Source: CBDCFV01 sp963664625 (GTDB lineage: Bacteria > Chloroflexota > Dehalococcoidia > Lucifugimonadales > UBA3495). From it: a stretch of 64,000 bases of DNA. A program made the position numbers and the translations under genes. The notes beneath the pieces were generated by a model that was not told where the DNA came from, ran no database searches, and worked only from the letters and a program-made list of their open reading frames with translations. This document shows positions 21,619 through 31,087 of the stretch, one piece after another. Within the stretch, counting starts at the first letter, position 1, and each line of letters starts with the position of its first letter. The stretch lies in NCBI GenBank assembly GCA_963664625.1, contig OY761541.1, forward strand, positions 2,790,001-2,854,000, in the 5' to 3' direction.

Positions 21619-22320
21619 ATGCCGGTGATCACTATCAACGGACCCATCGGCTGTGGAGCAGTCCCTATCGGGCAGATGGTTGCCGACCAGCTTCACCTGG
21701 ACTTTGTGGACCGGTTCGTCTTTACGCAGGCCGCCAGGCTGGTGGGCACTCCCGTAGGCTCCCTGATGGACAAGGAACACCGGGTAGACCGGTTCCGGGA
21801 CCGGTTGGGCCGGTTCATTCAGACCATGCTGGAACGCTCAGCGGTATCCGGCGTCAGCGGGGAGCCGTATTTTGGCCGGGGTATCGAAGCCCTGCCGCCC
21901 GAGACTTACATGGAGTTGGCGGGTGAGGGCAGAGGGAGCACCCAGACGGTTGGGGACCAAGCGTTTATCGACGCTACAACCACCGTGGTAAAGGACGTGC
22001 ACGAGCGGGGCAACGCGGTAATTCTGGGCCGGGGGGCCCAGTGCATCCTGGCCGACGCTCCCGGAGTGATGCACGTGGCGTTGCAGGCTCCGGTGGATAT
22101 GCGCGTAGAAATAATGATGCAGCGGGAGCACTTCGACCGGGATGAGGCGCTGGGGTACGTGGAGGAATTGGACCGGTCCCGCGTGGCATTCATGCGCAAG
22201 TTCTTCAGGGTCAGCCCGGACGACCCAAGCCTGTATGACATCATGCTGAACATGCGGCGGATGGAGTTCAGGACCGCCTCGGAGATAATCGTCCACACTG
22301 CCGGAGACTTCGTGCACTGA
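21619..22320 (+). CDS. cytidylate kinase-like protein
   Basis: The 233-aa product starts at ATG 21619 behind GAGGAGG; an upstream in-frame ATG lies inside the GNAT gene. It belongs to the cytidylate-kinase-like P-loop family (PF13189 type): ITINGPIGCGAVPIGQMVADQLHLDFVDR at the N-terminus, NAVILGRGAQCILADAPGVMHVALQAP and a regulatory-lid-like RSRVAFMRKFF. The P-loop reads GPIGCGAVP and lacks the usual GK(S/T) lysine, as in many members of this subfamily. True CMP kinase activity is therefore uncertain. Gap to the GNAT gene is 61 bp, same strand. Confidence 0.75.
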   Translation: MPVITINGPIGCGAVPIGQMVADQLHLDFVDRFVFTQAARLVGTPVGSLMDKEHRVDRFRDRLGRFIQTMLERSAVSGVSGEPYFGRGIEALPPETYMELAGEGRGSTQTVGDQAFIDATTTVVKDVHERGNAVILGRGAQCILADAPGVMHVALQAPVDMRVEIMMQREHFDRDEALGYVEELDRSRVAFMRKFFRVSPDDPSLYDIMLNMRRMEFRTASEIIVHTAGDFVH

Positions 22321-22417
22321 ACCGTCCCGGCAGTCACTCGCAACGTGCAGGACCAACGCCTTGGATTGGGCTTGATTAGCGCCCTCATCTGAATAGTCGA
22401 TAGATAGGAAGGCGATT

Positions 22418-22690
22418 ATGCCGGAAGTGTGGATACCAACGGGAATGCAGAGCCTGACAGAGGGAAACCAGATAGTCCAGGTCGAAGGCGCCACCGTGAG
22501 GCAGTTGATCAACAACCTGGAGCGCCAGTTTCCAGGCACCAAGGAGCGGCTGTACGACGGCGAACTGGATGAGCTTATACCCGGCGTGGCGGTCATCGTG
22601 GACGGCGAGGCCAGCCAGTTGGGTCTCCTGGAGAGGGTCCGGGAGGACAGCGAGGTCCACTTTCTGCCCGCTATCGGCGGAGGCCGTTAG
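22418..22690 (+). CDS. MoaD/ThiS-family sulfur-carrier-like protein
   Basis: A 90-aa ubiquitin-like protein with the strand-helix pattern of MoaD/ThiS: VWIPTGMQSLTEG, VRQLINNLERQFPGTKERL, LIPGVAVIVDGEASQL, DSEVHFLPAIGGG. Functional carriers end in Gly-Gly, which is adenylated and thiocarboxylated. Here the end is GGGR, so an extra arginine follows the glycines and would have to be removed, as in carriers matured by a JAMM-type peptidase. No moaE, moeB-like or JAMM gene is in the window. Confidence 0.78.
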   Translation: MPEVWIPTGMQSLTEGNQIVQVEGATVRQLINNLERQFPGTKERLYDGELDELIPGVAVIVDGEASQLGLLERVREDSEVHFLPAIGGGR

Positions 22691-22788
22691 GCACCGCACA
22701 TTCCCAGACTATTATGCTCCAACTGTATAGGCTGGACTTGCGGATATTGTATTCTCACCGTTAATCACTGGCGACTGACATCATCCCC

Positions 22789-22818
22789 TTGACAGGAACA
22801 CTGGCTTCTTAGTGTATA
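22789..22818 (+). promoter_or_regulatory. predicted promoter of the methyltransferase gene
   Basis: A perfect TTGACA (22789-22794) is followed after 18 bp by TGTATA (22813-22818), 27 bp before the TTG start codon. Confidence 0.5.
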
Positions 22819-22844
22819 GTTAAATCGGTCCAGGGGAGAAGAAC

Positions 22845-23498
22845 TTGCAAGCTGAGATGTTCGTTGCCGAAAAGTATGAACCCATTCCATCTGTATGGTA
22901 TGGCAACGACGATGAGCTTTTGGAGCGAATGCTCCAGTTCTACCCAAAACGACCACCAGACCGGATTCTGGATGCCACGGTCAATAAAGGCAGGTTTTGG
23001 CGTCGCTCCATGCGGCCCGTGTTGGGGATGGACATTGACGCCCGGCACCGACCGGAGGTCTTGGGCACTGGCTTGAACATGCCTTTCAAATCAGAGACCT
23101 TCGATGTCGTGGTATATGACCCGCCTCACATTCCGAACCAAGGCAAAGACCGTCGTAAAGATTTCCAAACCAGATTCGGCTTGGGTCCCAAGTCTTCCGC
23201 AGAGACGAAATACAACTTTTCCCACACGTTCCCGCCATTCGCATGTGAGGCTTACCGTGTCCTCAAGCCGGAAGGGATACTGTTCTGTAAAATTTCCGAC
23301 TACATCCACGGTCATAGATTTCAGTGGGCACACATTGACCTCATCCAAGCCGCCACATCAGCCGGCTTTTGCGCCTGCGATTGCATCATCAAGGTCCGCA
23401 AGGGGCCAATCATAGATTCCCGGTGGAAAGTAGCGCACCACGCCAGGAAACAGCATTGTTACTGGCTGGTGTTTCGCAAATCAGACCGGTGCGAGTGA
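22845..23498 (+). CDS. putative DNA methyltransferase of a type II R-M system
   Basis: The 217-aa Rossmann-fold methyltransferase has a motif-I-like RILDATVNKGRFW, acidic VLGMDIDARHRPEV, and catalytic motif IV VVVYDPPHIPN. DPPH fits amino-methylating (N6-A or N4-C) DNA enzymes. The tail EAYRVLKPEGILFCKISDY is as expected. It is short, with no obvious separate target-recognition domain. The start is TTG 22845 behind GGGGAGAAG; ATG 22857 is an alternative. It converges with a nuclease-like gene 12 bp away, which suggests a restriction-modification pair. Recognition sequence unknown. Confidence 0.75.
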   Translation: MQAEMFVAEKYEPIPSVWYGNDDELLERMLQFYPKRPPDRILDATVNKGRFWRRSMRPVLGMDIDARHRPEVLGTGLNMPFKSETFDVVVYDPPHIPNQGKDRRKDFQTRFGLGPKSSAETKYNFSHTFPPFACEAYRVLKPEGILFCKISDYIHGHRFQWAHIDLIQAATSAGFCACDCIIKVRKGPIIDSRWKVAHHARKQHCYWLVFRKSDRCE

Positions 23499-23510
23499 GC
23501 ACTCGACCGT

Positions 23511-24125
23511 CTACAGACGTTGGTCCCATGTCCGCAAGATGTTGCACTGGTCCAAAGTCAGGTTTCTGATTTGGCACTTACCGTCCGCTCCGTCGTAATG
23601 AACATGGAATGCAATCTCTCCTTCCATTGAGACGTCCCCGCCAAAGCTGCGTCTGCCCTGCCTCCTACCCACGTGCGATAACTCTGCGCTACGGATAAGC
23701 CTGAGCAATTCAAGCGGCACGTCGACCAGTTGATAATGCAGGGCGTTTTCACTCCAGACCGTCCGCAGCATGAGCATCCTATCGTACCTGGACAGATGGT
23801 CGATGGTCCGGTCGATTAAAACTCCAGCATTCCAAGGTTCCCTTTCTGTTGTACAAAGTTTCGTGATGGCGATTCGTTCCGGTTTAGTACCCCTTCCTGT
23901 CTCAGTCTTCAGGGAAATGCGTTCCCCTCCGATAACTATGTCGTGTCCTGGAGTGTTTCTGGCAGTCGGGGCAATATGGGCGGATGGCAGGCCTGACAAA
24001 TGAAAAGCCCACTCCGCTAACGCCTCAAAAAATATCCCTTGGGGTGGGATCCGTGGATATATGGTGTGGTGCTGTGTAATCAGGCTCTGGACCGTCATAA
24101 AGAAACGGTCACTGTATATCTCCAT
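23511..24125 (-). CDS. putative type II restriction endonuclease, PD-(D/E)XK type
   Basis: From ATG 24125 the product is 204 aa; a TTG at 24146 is an alternative start and neither has a strong ribosome site. The central segment PGHDIVIGGERISLKTETG carries the Asp and the S-x-K/E-x-K arrangement of a PD-(D/E)XK core, common in type II enzymes of low mutual similarity. The rest (IDRTIDHLSRYDRMLMLRTV, LVDVPLELLRLIRSAEL) fits the alpha/beta layout. It ends 12 bp from the end of the convergent methyltransferase gene, and this pairing is the main support for the call. Confidence 0.66.
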   Translation of the reverse strand: MEIYSDRFFMTVQSLITQHHTIYPRIPPQGIFFEALAEWAFHLSGLPSAHIAPTARNTPGHDIVIGGERISLKTETGRGTKPERIAITKLCTTEREPWNAGVLIDRTIDHLSRYDRMLMLRTVWSENALHYQLVDVPLELLRLIRSAELSHVGRRQGRRSFGGDVSMEGEIAFHVHYDGADGKCQIRNLTLDQCNILRTWDQRL

Positions 24126-24230
24126 TGCCCAACATAGCCCTTCCAACCCTGCAATTTATCATCGAAGTGGATGCAATGCTGCCGAGTTTTCTGATTATCA
24201 GGTTTGCTTGATGCACTACCAAGAGAGGCT

Positions 24231-25271
24231 CTAGACCTGAACATGTTCAATCTTTACCGTCCGCCCATCCCATGCCGATTCAATCATGGCCAGGACCACT
24301 TCCACCAAGCGCAGCCCGTCCATGCCGGTGGACGCGGGCTCTCGGTCTTCCTCGATCGCTTGGTGAAAGTCGCGTAACTCGTTTATGAAGTTTCCCAAGA
24401 ACTCCTCGGGGTATGATTCGGTCCGGTTGACCGTGTCGCTGATTACCTCTACGTCACCCTGAAAGCCTTCCCACAGGGTGGCTCTTCCATTGATGCGCCC
24501 CTGGCTGCCGTAGATGGTGAAGTTGTTCTGCGAATCGGGCAGCAGCCGTCCACAGCACACGGTGGCGATTGCGCCGCCGTCGAACCGCAGGCTCATGGCG
24601 GCTACCTGCTCCAATGGCTTCTGCTTGGTCTGGCCGTCGGTCACCGCCGCCACCTCGGTTACTTCCTGGCCCAGAAGGAACCTCAACAGGTCCACCGCGT
24701 GGACGCCGGTGCCCATCATGGTGGATGCGCCGCCGATGGCTTCGGGCGAGTCCCACCACAGCCGCAACCCGGTCCGGGCAGGGAACTCGGCTTGGCCGCG
24801 GACGCCAAACCCCCACTGGGCCTGCGCCAGCGCCACCCGTCCCAAAACGCCTCCGGAGATCAGTTCTTGAGCAAGGATGTGGCCCGGATGGGTCCGCAGG
24901 TGATAGCCCGTCCCCAGCTTGACCCCCTTGTTGCGGCAGCCGCGCACCATGGCGATGGCGTCTTCCAAGGTAGTGCTCATGGGCTTTTCCGCCAAAACAT
25001 GCTTGCCTGCTTCGGCGGCTTGCAGGGTGTGTTGACAGTGCAGGGAGTTGGGAGATGAGACGAAAACCGCATCCACCCTGGCGTCCTGCAGCATGGCATC
25101 CAAGGAATCGTAGGCCGCGGCCGCGCCGTGCTTTTCAGCGAACGCCTCCGCCCGCCCTTGGTCCCGGCTGTAAACGGCGACCAGTTCCTGCCCCTCGACG
25201 GCGTTGATTGCCGGGGCGATTTTCAAATCGGGATGGTTTCCGGTGCTGACGATGGCCCAACCTAGCGCCAC
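24231..25271 (-). CDS. Gfo/Idh/MocA-family oxidoreductase
   Basis: The 346-aa NAD(P)-dependent sugar or cyclitol dehydrogenase starts at GTG 25271 behind AGGAGGAG. The N-terminal Rossmann region reads WAIVSTGNHPDLKIAPAI, with VAVYSRD after strand 2. The family EKP motif with catalytic lysine is intact (KHVLAEKPMSTTLEDA, about residue 95). The C-terminal open-sheet domain holds GGGAxxxxGxHxxD-like GGASTMMGTGVHAVDLLRF. Substrate cannot be named. It stands alone. Confidence 0.88.
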   Translation of the reverse strand: MALGWAIVSTGNHPDLKIAPAINAVEGQELVAVYSRDQGRAEAFAEKHGAAAAYDSLDAMLQDARVDAVFVSSPNSLHCQHTLQAAEAGKHVLAEKPMSTTLEDAIAMVRGCRNKGVKLGTGYHLRTHPGHILAQELISGGVLGRVALAQAQWGFGVRGQAEFPARTGLRLWWDSPEAIGGASTMMGTGVHAVDLLRFLLGQEVTEVAAVTDGQTKQKPLEQVAAMSLRFDGGAIATVCCGRLLPDSQNNFTIYGSQGRINGRATLWEGFQGDVEVISDTVNRTESYPEEFLGNFINELRDFHQAIEEDREPASTGMDGLRLVEVVLAMIESAWDGRTVKIEHVQV

Positions 25272-25429
25272 GATACTCCTCCTGGTTCAATTCGACAGTA
25301 GCTTAACACAGGGCTGCGAGGTCCATCCAAATCAACGGCCGGCCGGGAATCTCCATTGGCCTTTCATCGGCTAGGGTGTAGTATGGGAGTACAATTCCAG
25401 CACGAAAAACCGTCAAGAGGGGAACTGAA

Positions 25430-25717
25430 TTGGCAGCTTATTTTATCGCACAACTTGAAGTAAACGATCCGGCGGGGTTTGAAGAGTACCGCAAGCTGGT
25501 TGGTCCATTGGTGGACAAGTACGAGGGCAAGTACGTGGTCCGGGGCGGAGCCATCGAGATCATCGAGGGTGACTGGTCGCCCAAGCGCCTGGTGATCATA
25601 GAGTTCGAGAACGCCGACAAAGCCAAAGCGTGGCACGACTCCGACGAGTACCGGCCAGTGATGGAAATGCGCCACCGGACCGCCGTGACCAGCGCCATCA
25701 TAGTAGAAGGAGTATAG
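25430..25717 (+). CDS. DUF1330 family protein
   Basis: A 95-aa dimeric alpha/beta-barrel type protein matching DUF1330: AYFIAQLEVNDPAGFEEYRK, GKYVVRGGAIEIIEGDWSPKRLVIIEFENADKAKAWHDSDEY. Start TTG 25430 follows AGAGGGGA. Relatives have the ferredoxin-like fold of small monooxygenases, but no function is established. It precedes the copper ATPase by 49 bp on the same strand. Confidence 0.88.
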   Translation: MAAYFIAQLEVNDPAGFEEYRKLVGPLVDKYEGKYVVRGGAIEIIEGDWSPKRLVIIEFENADKAKAWHDSDEYRPVMEMRHRTAVTSAIIVEGV

Positions 25718-25766
25718 GCTCCGTACCATGTCTCAACATCCTGCCCGGACTTGACCGGATGATTCC

Positions 25767-28130
25767 ATGACCACCCAAGTAGACCACCCGGTAGAAACCA
25801 TAACCCTCAACGTGCAGGGCATGACCTGCGCCGCGTGCGTTGTTCACGTGGAGGCGGCGCTCAAGGGTGTGAACGGCGTCCTGGAAGCCTCGGTCAACCT
25901 GGCCACCGACCAAGCGCGGGTCGAATACCTGGACGGGTTGACCGGCTTTGACAGCCTCTGCGAGGCTGTTTCCGACGCGGGCTACTCGGTGGAGGGCATC
26001 GCCTCCGAGATGGATGCGGAGGCGGAACAGCAGAGGCTGGCCCGCACCGTAGAAATCGCGTCGTTGACCCGTAAAGTCGGCTTGGCCGGGTTGGCGGGCA
26101 TCGTCATCATGGCGCTGATGTACGTTCCGTTGGAGGCCCTGCGGTTGAGCGCTTTCCAACTCAACGTGCTTTTGTGGGCAATGGCCACGCCGGTGCAGTT
26201 CTGGGCCGGCGCCGTCTTTTACCGCTCGGCTTGGGGAGCGATCAAGCACCGCACGGCCAACATGAACACTCTGGTGGCGGTGGGCACCACTGTCGCTTAT
26301 GTGTACAGCACGGCCCTGACCTTCTTCGGCGGCTTTTTCAGCGAGGCGCACCTTCTCCACGCCAACTCCGCCTTCAATCACAACACGGCAGTCTACTTCG
26401 ACGCGTCGGCCATGATCATCGCCCTGGTACTGCTGGGAAGGCTGCTGGAGGCCCGCGCCAAGGGGCAGACCTCCGACGCCATTCGTAAATTGCTGGGGTA
26501 CCGGCCTGCCTCGGCCAAGGTAGTCCGCAACGGCGAAGTGGTCGAAATACCGATAGCCGAGGTGGTTACGGGCGATACGCTGGCCGTCCGTCCCGGGGAG
26601 AAACTGCCGGTGGACGGGGAAATAATCGACGGCATGTCGGTGGTGGACGAGTCCATGCTCACCGGGGAGAGCATTCCGGTGGAGAAGGCTGTCGGAGCGA
26701 CGGTGTACGGAGGCACGGTCAATACCACCGGGAGCTTCCGGTACGTCGCAACCAAGGTGGGCCAAGGGACCGTGCTGGCCCGGATCATTCGCATGGTGGA
26801 AGAGGCGCAGGGTTCGAGGGCGCCCATACAGCGGCTGGTGGACGTCGTCGCCAGCTACTTCGTTCCCATCGTCATAGTCGTCGCGGCGATAGTCTGGGCA
26901 ACCTGGTTTTTCTTCGGGCCGGAGCCCGCGCTGGCGATAGCGATTCTGAACACGGTTGCGGTGCTGGTGATTGCCTGTCCATGCGCGATGGGCCTTGCTA
27001 CGCCCACGGCCATCATGGTCGGCATGGGCAAGGCGGCGGAGCGCGGCATACTTATCCGCAATGCCGAGGCGCTGGAACGCGTCTGCAAGGTGCACACCGT
27101 TGTGCTCGACAAAACTGGCACCCTGACCGAAGGGAATACTAAGGTGACGGATGTGGTCTCGCTGGGACTGCCCGAAAGCCGGGTGCTGGCCTTGGCTGCT
27201 TCGGTGGAACAGGACTCGGAGCATCCCTTGGCGCGGGCCGTCGTGGCCGAGGCCAAGGAGCGGGGCTTGGACCTGGAGCCTGTTTCCCGGTTCCAAGCGC
27301 TGCCGGGCCATGGGGTGCTGGCGCAGGTGAACGGCCACGAGGTAACGCTGGGCAACCTGGCTCTTATGAGGGACAGAGGCGTGCGGGGCGACGGCGTTGA
27401 GGGCCAAGCATTGGAAATAGCCCGCCAAGGGAAAACGCCGGTATTCGTGGCCGTCGATGGGTCGGTGTCAGGGATTATCGCGGTGGCCGACACCGTCAAA
27501 GCAGGGTCGAGGGAGGCGGTGGAGTCTCTCCATTCACTGGAGCTGGAGGTCGTGATGTTGACCGGCGACCACCGCAGCACGGCGGAAGCGGTCGCCAAGC
27601 AAGTGGGTATAGGCGAAGGCCTCCGCGGAGAGAATGACCGGGTGATGGCCGGACTGCTGCCGGACCAGAAACTTGAGCAGATAAGGCGTCTTCAAGCGGA
27701 AGGCAAGGTTGTGGCAATGGTGGGCGACGGCATCAACGATGCGCCGGCGCTGGCGCAATCCGACGTGGGCATCGCCATCGGCACCGGGACCGACATCGCC
27801 ATCGAAGCCGCCGACGTTACGCTGATGCGAGGCGACTTGAGAAATGTCGCCGATGCCATCTTTCTGTCCAAGGCAACGGTCAGGACGATAAAACAGAACC
27901 TGGTGTGGGCCTTCGGCTACAACGTAGCGTTGATTCCGGTGGCAGCCGGGGTACTGTACTTGCTGCTGGACCGGGCGCTCAACACCGCGGTTCCGGCCGG
28001 CCCGCTACAGTTCCTGCTGGGAGACCTCGGTTTCTTGAACCCCGTAGCCGCCGCCGCGGCGATGGCTGTCAGCTCGGTGTCGGTGGTGACAAATTCCCTG
28101 CGGCTCAAGAGGTTGCCGCAGGGACCGTAG
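25767..28130 (+). CDS. copA: copper-translocating P1B-type ATPase
   Basis: Exports Cu(I) across the cytoplasmic membrane at the cost of ATP. The 787-aa product has one N-terminal heavy-metal domain with GMTCAAC (residues 18-24), membrane helices, actuator TGES, and the transmembrane metal site CPC in VIACPCAMGLATPTA. Phosphorylation site DKTGTLTEG, HP motif SEHPLARAVV and hinge GDGINDAPALAQ are intact. The last two helices carry GYNVALIP and MAVSSVSVVTNS, the YN and MxxSS elements of the Cu(I) P1B-1 subgroup. A YHS protein follows 61 bp later. No CsoR or CueR regulator gene is seen. Confidence 0.96.
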   Translation: MTTQVDHPVETITLNVQGMTCAACVVHVEAALKGVNGVLEASVNLATDQARVEYLDGLTGFDSLCEAVSDAGYSVEGIASEMDAEAEQQRLARTVEIASLTRKVGLAGLAGIVIMALMYVPLEALRLSAFQLNVLLWAMATPVQFWAGAVFYRSAWGAIKHRTANMNTLVAVGTTVAYVYSTALTFFGGFFSEAHLLHANSAFNHNTAVYFDASAMIIALVLLGRLLEARAKGQTSDAIRKLLGYRPASAKVVRNGEVVEIPIAEVVTGDTLAVRPGEKLPVDGEIIDGMSVVDESMLTGESIPVEKAVGATVYGGTVNTTGSFRYVATKVGQGTVLARIIRMVEEAQGSRAPIQRLVDVVASYFVPIVIVVAAIVWATWFFFGPEPALAIAILNTVAVLVIACPCAMGLATPTAIMVGMGKAAERGILIRNAEALERVCKVHTVVLDKTGTLTEGNTKVTDVVSLGLPESRVLALAASVEQDSEHPLARAVVAEAKERGLDLEPVSRFQALPGHGVLAQVNGHEVTLGNLALMRDRGVRGDGVEGQALEIARQGKTPVFVAVDGSVSGIIAVADTVKAGSREAVESLHSLELEVVMLTGDHRSTAEAVAKQVGIGEGLRGENDRVMAGLLPDQKLEQIRRLQAEGKVVAMVGDGINDAPALAQSDVGIAIGTGTDIAIEAADVTLMRGDLRNVADAIFLSKATVRTIKQNLVWAFGYNVALIPVAAGVLYLLLDRALNTAVPAGPLQFLLGDLGFLNPVAAAAAMAVSSVSVVTNSLRLKRLPQGP

Positions 28131-28191
28131 AGAAATAGCGGGTAGGCCAAGCGTTTTCCACGGTAAATCTGCATTTCGCGGGGGTGCTGTA

Positions 28192-28398
28192 ATGGTGAAC
28201 CGGGTATTAGGGTTTCTTGGCAGAGGAGGAACGGCTGAGGACCCCGTTTGCCACATGCAGGTAGATATGAAGAACCCGAATGGCGGCACCCATGTCCATG
28301 AGGGGACGACCTACTATTTCTGCGCCCCGGGTTGCAGGGTAGCCTTCTCCAAGGAGCCGGAAGCCTACCTCTCCGGTGACAAGCGCGTGGAGATGTAG
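28192..28398 (+). CDS. YHS-domain protein
   Basis: A 68-aa protein whose residues 17-62 form a YHS domain: DPVCHMQVDMKNPNGG, THVHEGTTYYFCAPGCRVAFSKEPEAYL. The cysteines and histidine are thought to bind metal, and the domain is often linked to copper ATPases, as here. It probably acts as a copper-binding partner of CopA. It is the last gene before the convergent secA. Confidence 0.86.
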   Translation: MVNRVLGFLGRGGTAEDPVCHMQVDMKNPNGGTHVHEGTTYYFCAPGCRVAFSKEPEAYLSGDKRVEM

Positions 28399-28432
28399 CA
28401 GGGCGGACTTACCCGCGGTCTGCAAGGGGGCG

Positions 28433-31087
28433 TCAGGCGGTTGCGCCGCAACACCTCTTGTATTTCTTGCCGCTCCCGCAGGGGCACTTGGCGTTCCGGC
28501 CGATCTTGTTGGCGCCGGCGGCTACGGCGTTGCGATTCCGCTGGCTTACCGCCTGCATCGGGCTTGCTTGCTCGTTGGCTGCTTTCCTGGATCTCTGACG
28601 CCCGTCTCCGTTGCCGTTGGCCACCTCCGGCCCCAACGAGGCGTGGAGCAACGTGTGGACAACGTCATATTGCATCCGGCGCAGCAACTCTTGAAACATT
28701 TTCTGGCCTTCGGTGCGATAGGCGACAAGAGGGTCTCGCTGACCATAGGCCTGAAGCCCTATGCCGGTACGCAGATTTTCCATTGACGTAAGGTGGTTGA
28801 CCCAATGGACGTCGATGGCCCTGAGAAGCAGCAGGCGGCTCAGCATCCGCATATGCTCCTCTCCCAGTTCCTGCTCCCGCGCTTCATAGACCGTTTCGGC
28901 GTAGTCCGTAACTATCCGGCGTATTTCGTCCAGGCTGTGATTGTATACATCGTCCTCAGAGGCCAACTCGGGAGGAAGTGTGCCGATCTGGCGCAGGTCG
29001 TTCAGGAAGGCCGATACGTTCCAATCGTCGGCGTGCCGGGTGGGCAGGTGATTGCGGACCAACTCTTCGAACTCGCTCCTGAGCATGTCCACGACCTTGG
29101 ACTTCAGGTTGACCTCGTCCAGAATTTCATGACGCTGGGTATAGATGGTGCGCCGTTGCTGGTTCAACACGTCGTCGAAGTTCAGCAGGTGCTTCCTGAT
29201 GTCGAAGTGGGAGCTTTCGACCTTGACTTGGGCGCTGCTGATGGACTTGGTAACCAGCTTGTTTTCTATAGGCGTGTCCTCTTCGAGGCCGGTCCAGCCC
29301 ATCATATTTTTGATGCGTTCACCGCCGAACCGTTGCATAAGCTCGTCTTCCAAGGACAGGTAGAACTGTGAACTTCCGGGGTCCCCCTGGCGGCCGGCGC
29401 GGCCCCGTAGCTGGTTGTCTATACGCCGGGCATCGTGATGCTCGGTGCCCAGCACATGCAGCCCGCCCAACTCGACTACCTTATCGTGCTCTTCCTTCCA
29501 ACCGTCTCGGTCCGTGTCGCTGCCGCCGAGGATAATATCGGTGCCACGGCCGGCCATGTTGGTGGATACGGTCACCGCTCCTATACGGCCCGCTTGGGCC
29601 ACTATGCTTGCTTCGTGTTCGTGGTTCTTGGCGTTCAGCACCTGATGGGAGATGCCGCGCCGTTTGAGCCGTTCACTCAAGCGTTCCGAGTCGTCAATAG
29701 ACGTGGTTCCAACGAGTATCGGGCGCCCCGTCTCGTTGGTGCTGGAGATAGCGTCGACAACATTGCGCCACTTGGATTCCGAGTTCTGGAACACGAGGTC
29801 GGGTGCCTCGTAACGCGCCAAGGGCAGGTTGGTGGGTATTACCACCACGTCCAAGCCGTAGATCTTCAGAAATTCGTCCGCCTCGGTCTCGGCGGTGCCG
29901 GTCATGCCAGCCAGCTTGTTGTACAAGCGGAAGTAGTTTTGCAGGGTGATGGTGGCGTAGGTAATGCTTTCGCGCTGGATTTTCAGCCCTTCCTTGGCCT
30001 CTACGGCTTGGTGCAGACCGTCGGACCAGCGACGCCCGAACTGGAGACGCCCGGTGAACTCGTCCACGATGACCACTTCGCCGTCCCGGATCACGTAGTC
30101 CTTGTCCCGTTTCTTCATCACGTGGGCGGTCAGGGCGTTTTCCATATAGTGGACCAAGTGGTAGTTTTCCGGCTCGTACAGGTTGCCGACCCTGGTCCAT
30201 TGCTCCATCTTGCCGATGCCTTCCTGCGTTAAGGAAATGGCGCGGGTACGGTCGTCGATGGTGTAGTCTTCCTCTTCGGACAACCTGGGCACTCGCTTGG
30301 CGAACTCGTAGTAGTGGCTGACCGGCTCTTCGGCGGGGCCGCTGATGATAAGAGGAGTCCTGGCTTCGTCGATAAGGATATTGTCCACTTCGTCCACGAT
30401 GGCGAAGTTCAGTTCCCGCTGGACCCGGAGCGACGAGTCCAGGGCCATGTTGTCCCGCAGGTAGTCGAACCCGAATTCGTTGTTGGTGCCGTAGGTGATG
30501 TCGGCCTTGTAGGCATCGGCCCGGCTGACCGGGCGCAGGAATTTCATGCTGCCTTGGGAGTCCTTTGACCCGTTAGACCCGGTCATCTCAGGATCGAACA
30601 CATAAGCGCCGTCGTGTTGCAGACAACCTACCGACAGGCCAAGGGCGTGATAGACGGGGCCCATCCATACCGGGTCGCGGCGGGCCAGGTAGTCGTTCAC
30701 GGTGACAACATGCACCCCGCGGCCCGGCAGGGCGTTCAGGTAGACGGGCAGCGTGGCTACCAAGGTCTTTCCTTCGCCGGTCTTCATCTCGGCGATTTGT
30801 CCCCGGTGAAGGACTATGCCGCCGATAAGCTGGGAATCGTAGTGGCGCTGCCCCAGGGTGCGCCAAGCGGTTTCACGGACGACGGCGAACGCCTCCGGAA
30901 GCAGGTCGTCGATGGTTTCCCGTCCGGCAAGCCGTTCCCTGAACTCGTCCGTCTTGCTCCGCAACTGGGCGTCGCTGAGTTTTTGGACCGCGGCCTCGAG
31001 GGCGTTTATTTTCCCGGAAGTTGGGCGAATTTTCTTGACAGCTTTCTCGCTGGTGTCGCCCAGAATTCTGTTGATCATGGAAACCAT
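28433..31087 (-). CDS. secA: preprotein translocase ATPase SecA
   Basis: Motor that drives unfolded preproteins through SecYEG. The 884-aa product has Walker A in EMKTGEGKTLVATLPVY (residues 100-116), Walker B in AIVDEVDNILIDEARTPLIISG, the preprotein-binding and helical-scaffold regions, VTVSTNMAGRGTDIILGG, QLRGRAGRQGDPGSSQFYLS, and the C-terminal SecB/lipid-binding zinc motif CPCGSGKKYKRCC. ATG 31087 and ATG 31078 are both possible starts and neither has a strong ribosome site. Same strand as pyrD (98-bp gap). Confidence 0.98.
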   Translation of the reverse strand: MVSMINRILGDTSEKAVKKIRPTSGKINALEAAVQKLSDAQLRSKTDEFRERLAGRETIDDLLPEAFAVVRETAWRTLGQRHYDSQLIGGIVLHRGQIAEMKTGEGKTLVATLPVYLNALPGRGVHVVTVNDYLARRDPVWMGPVYHALGLSVGCLQHDGAYVFDPEMTGSNGSKDSQGSMKFLRPVSRADAYKADITYGTNNEFGFDYLRDNMALDSSLRVQRELNFAIVDEVDNILIDEARTPLIISGPAEEPVSHYYEFAKRVPRLSEEEDYTIDDRTRAISLTQEGIGKMEQWTRVGNLYEPENYHLVHYMENALTAHVMKKRDKDYVIRDGEVVIVDEFTGRLQFGRRWSDGLHQAVEAKEGLKIQRESITYATITLQNYFRLYNKLAGMTGTAETEADEFLKIYGLDVVVIPTNLPLARYEAPDLVFQNSESKWRNVVDAISSTNETGRPILVGTTSIDDSERLSERLKRRGISHQVLNAKNHEHEASIVAQAGRIGAVTVSTNMAGRGTDIILGGSDTDRDGWKEEHDKVVELGGLHVLGTEHHDARRIDNQLRGRAGRQGDPGSSQFYLSLEDELMQRFGGERIKNMMGWTGLEEDTPIENKLVTKSISSAQVKVESSHFDIRKHLLNFDDVLNQQRRTIYTQRHEILDEVNLKSKVVDMLRSEFEELVRNHLPTRHADDWNVSAFLNDLRQIGTLPPELASEDDVYNHSLDEIRRIVTDYAETVYEAREQELGEEHMRMLSRLLLLRAIDVHWVNHLTSMENLRTGIGLQAYGQRDPLVAYRTEGQKMFQELLRRMQYDVVHTLLHASLGPEVANGNGDGRQRSRKAANEQASPMQAVSQRNRNAVAAGANKIGRNAKCPCGSGKKYKRCCGATA

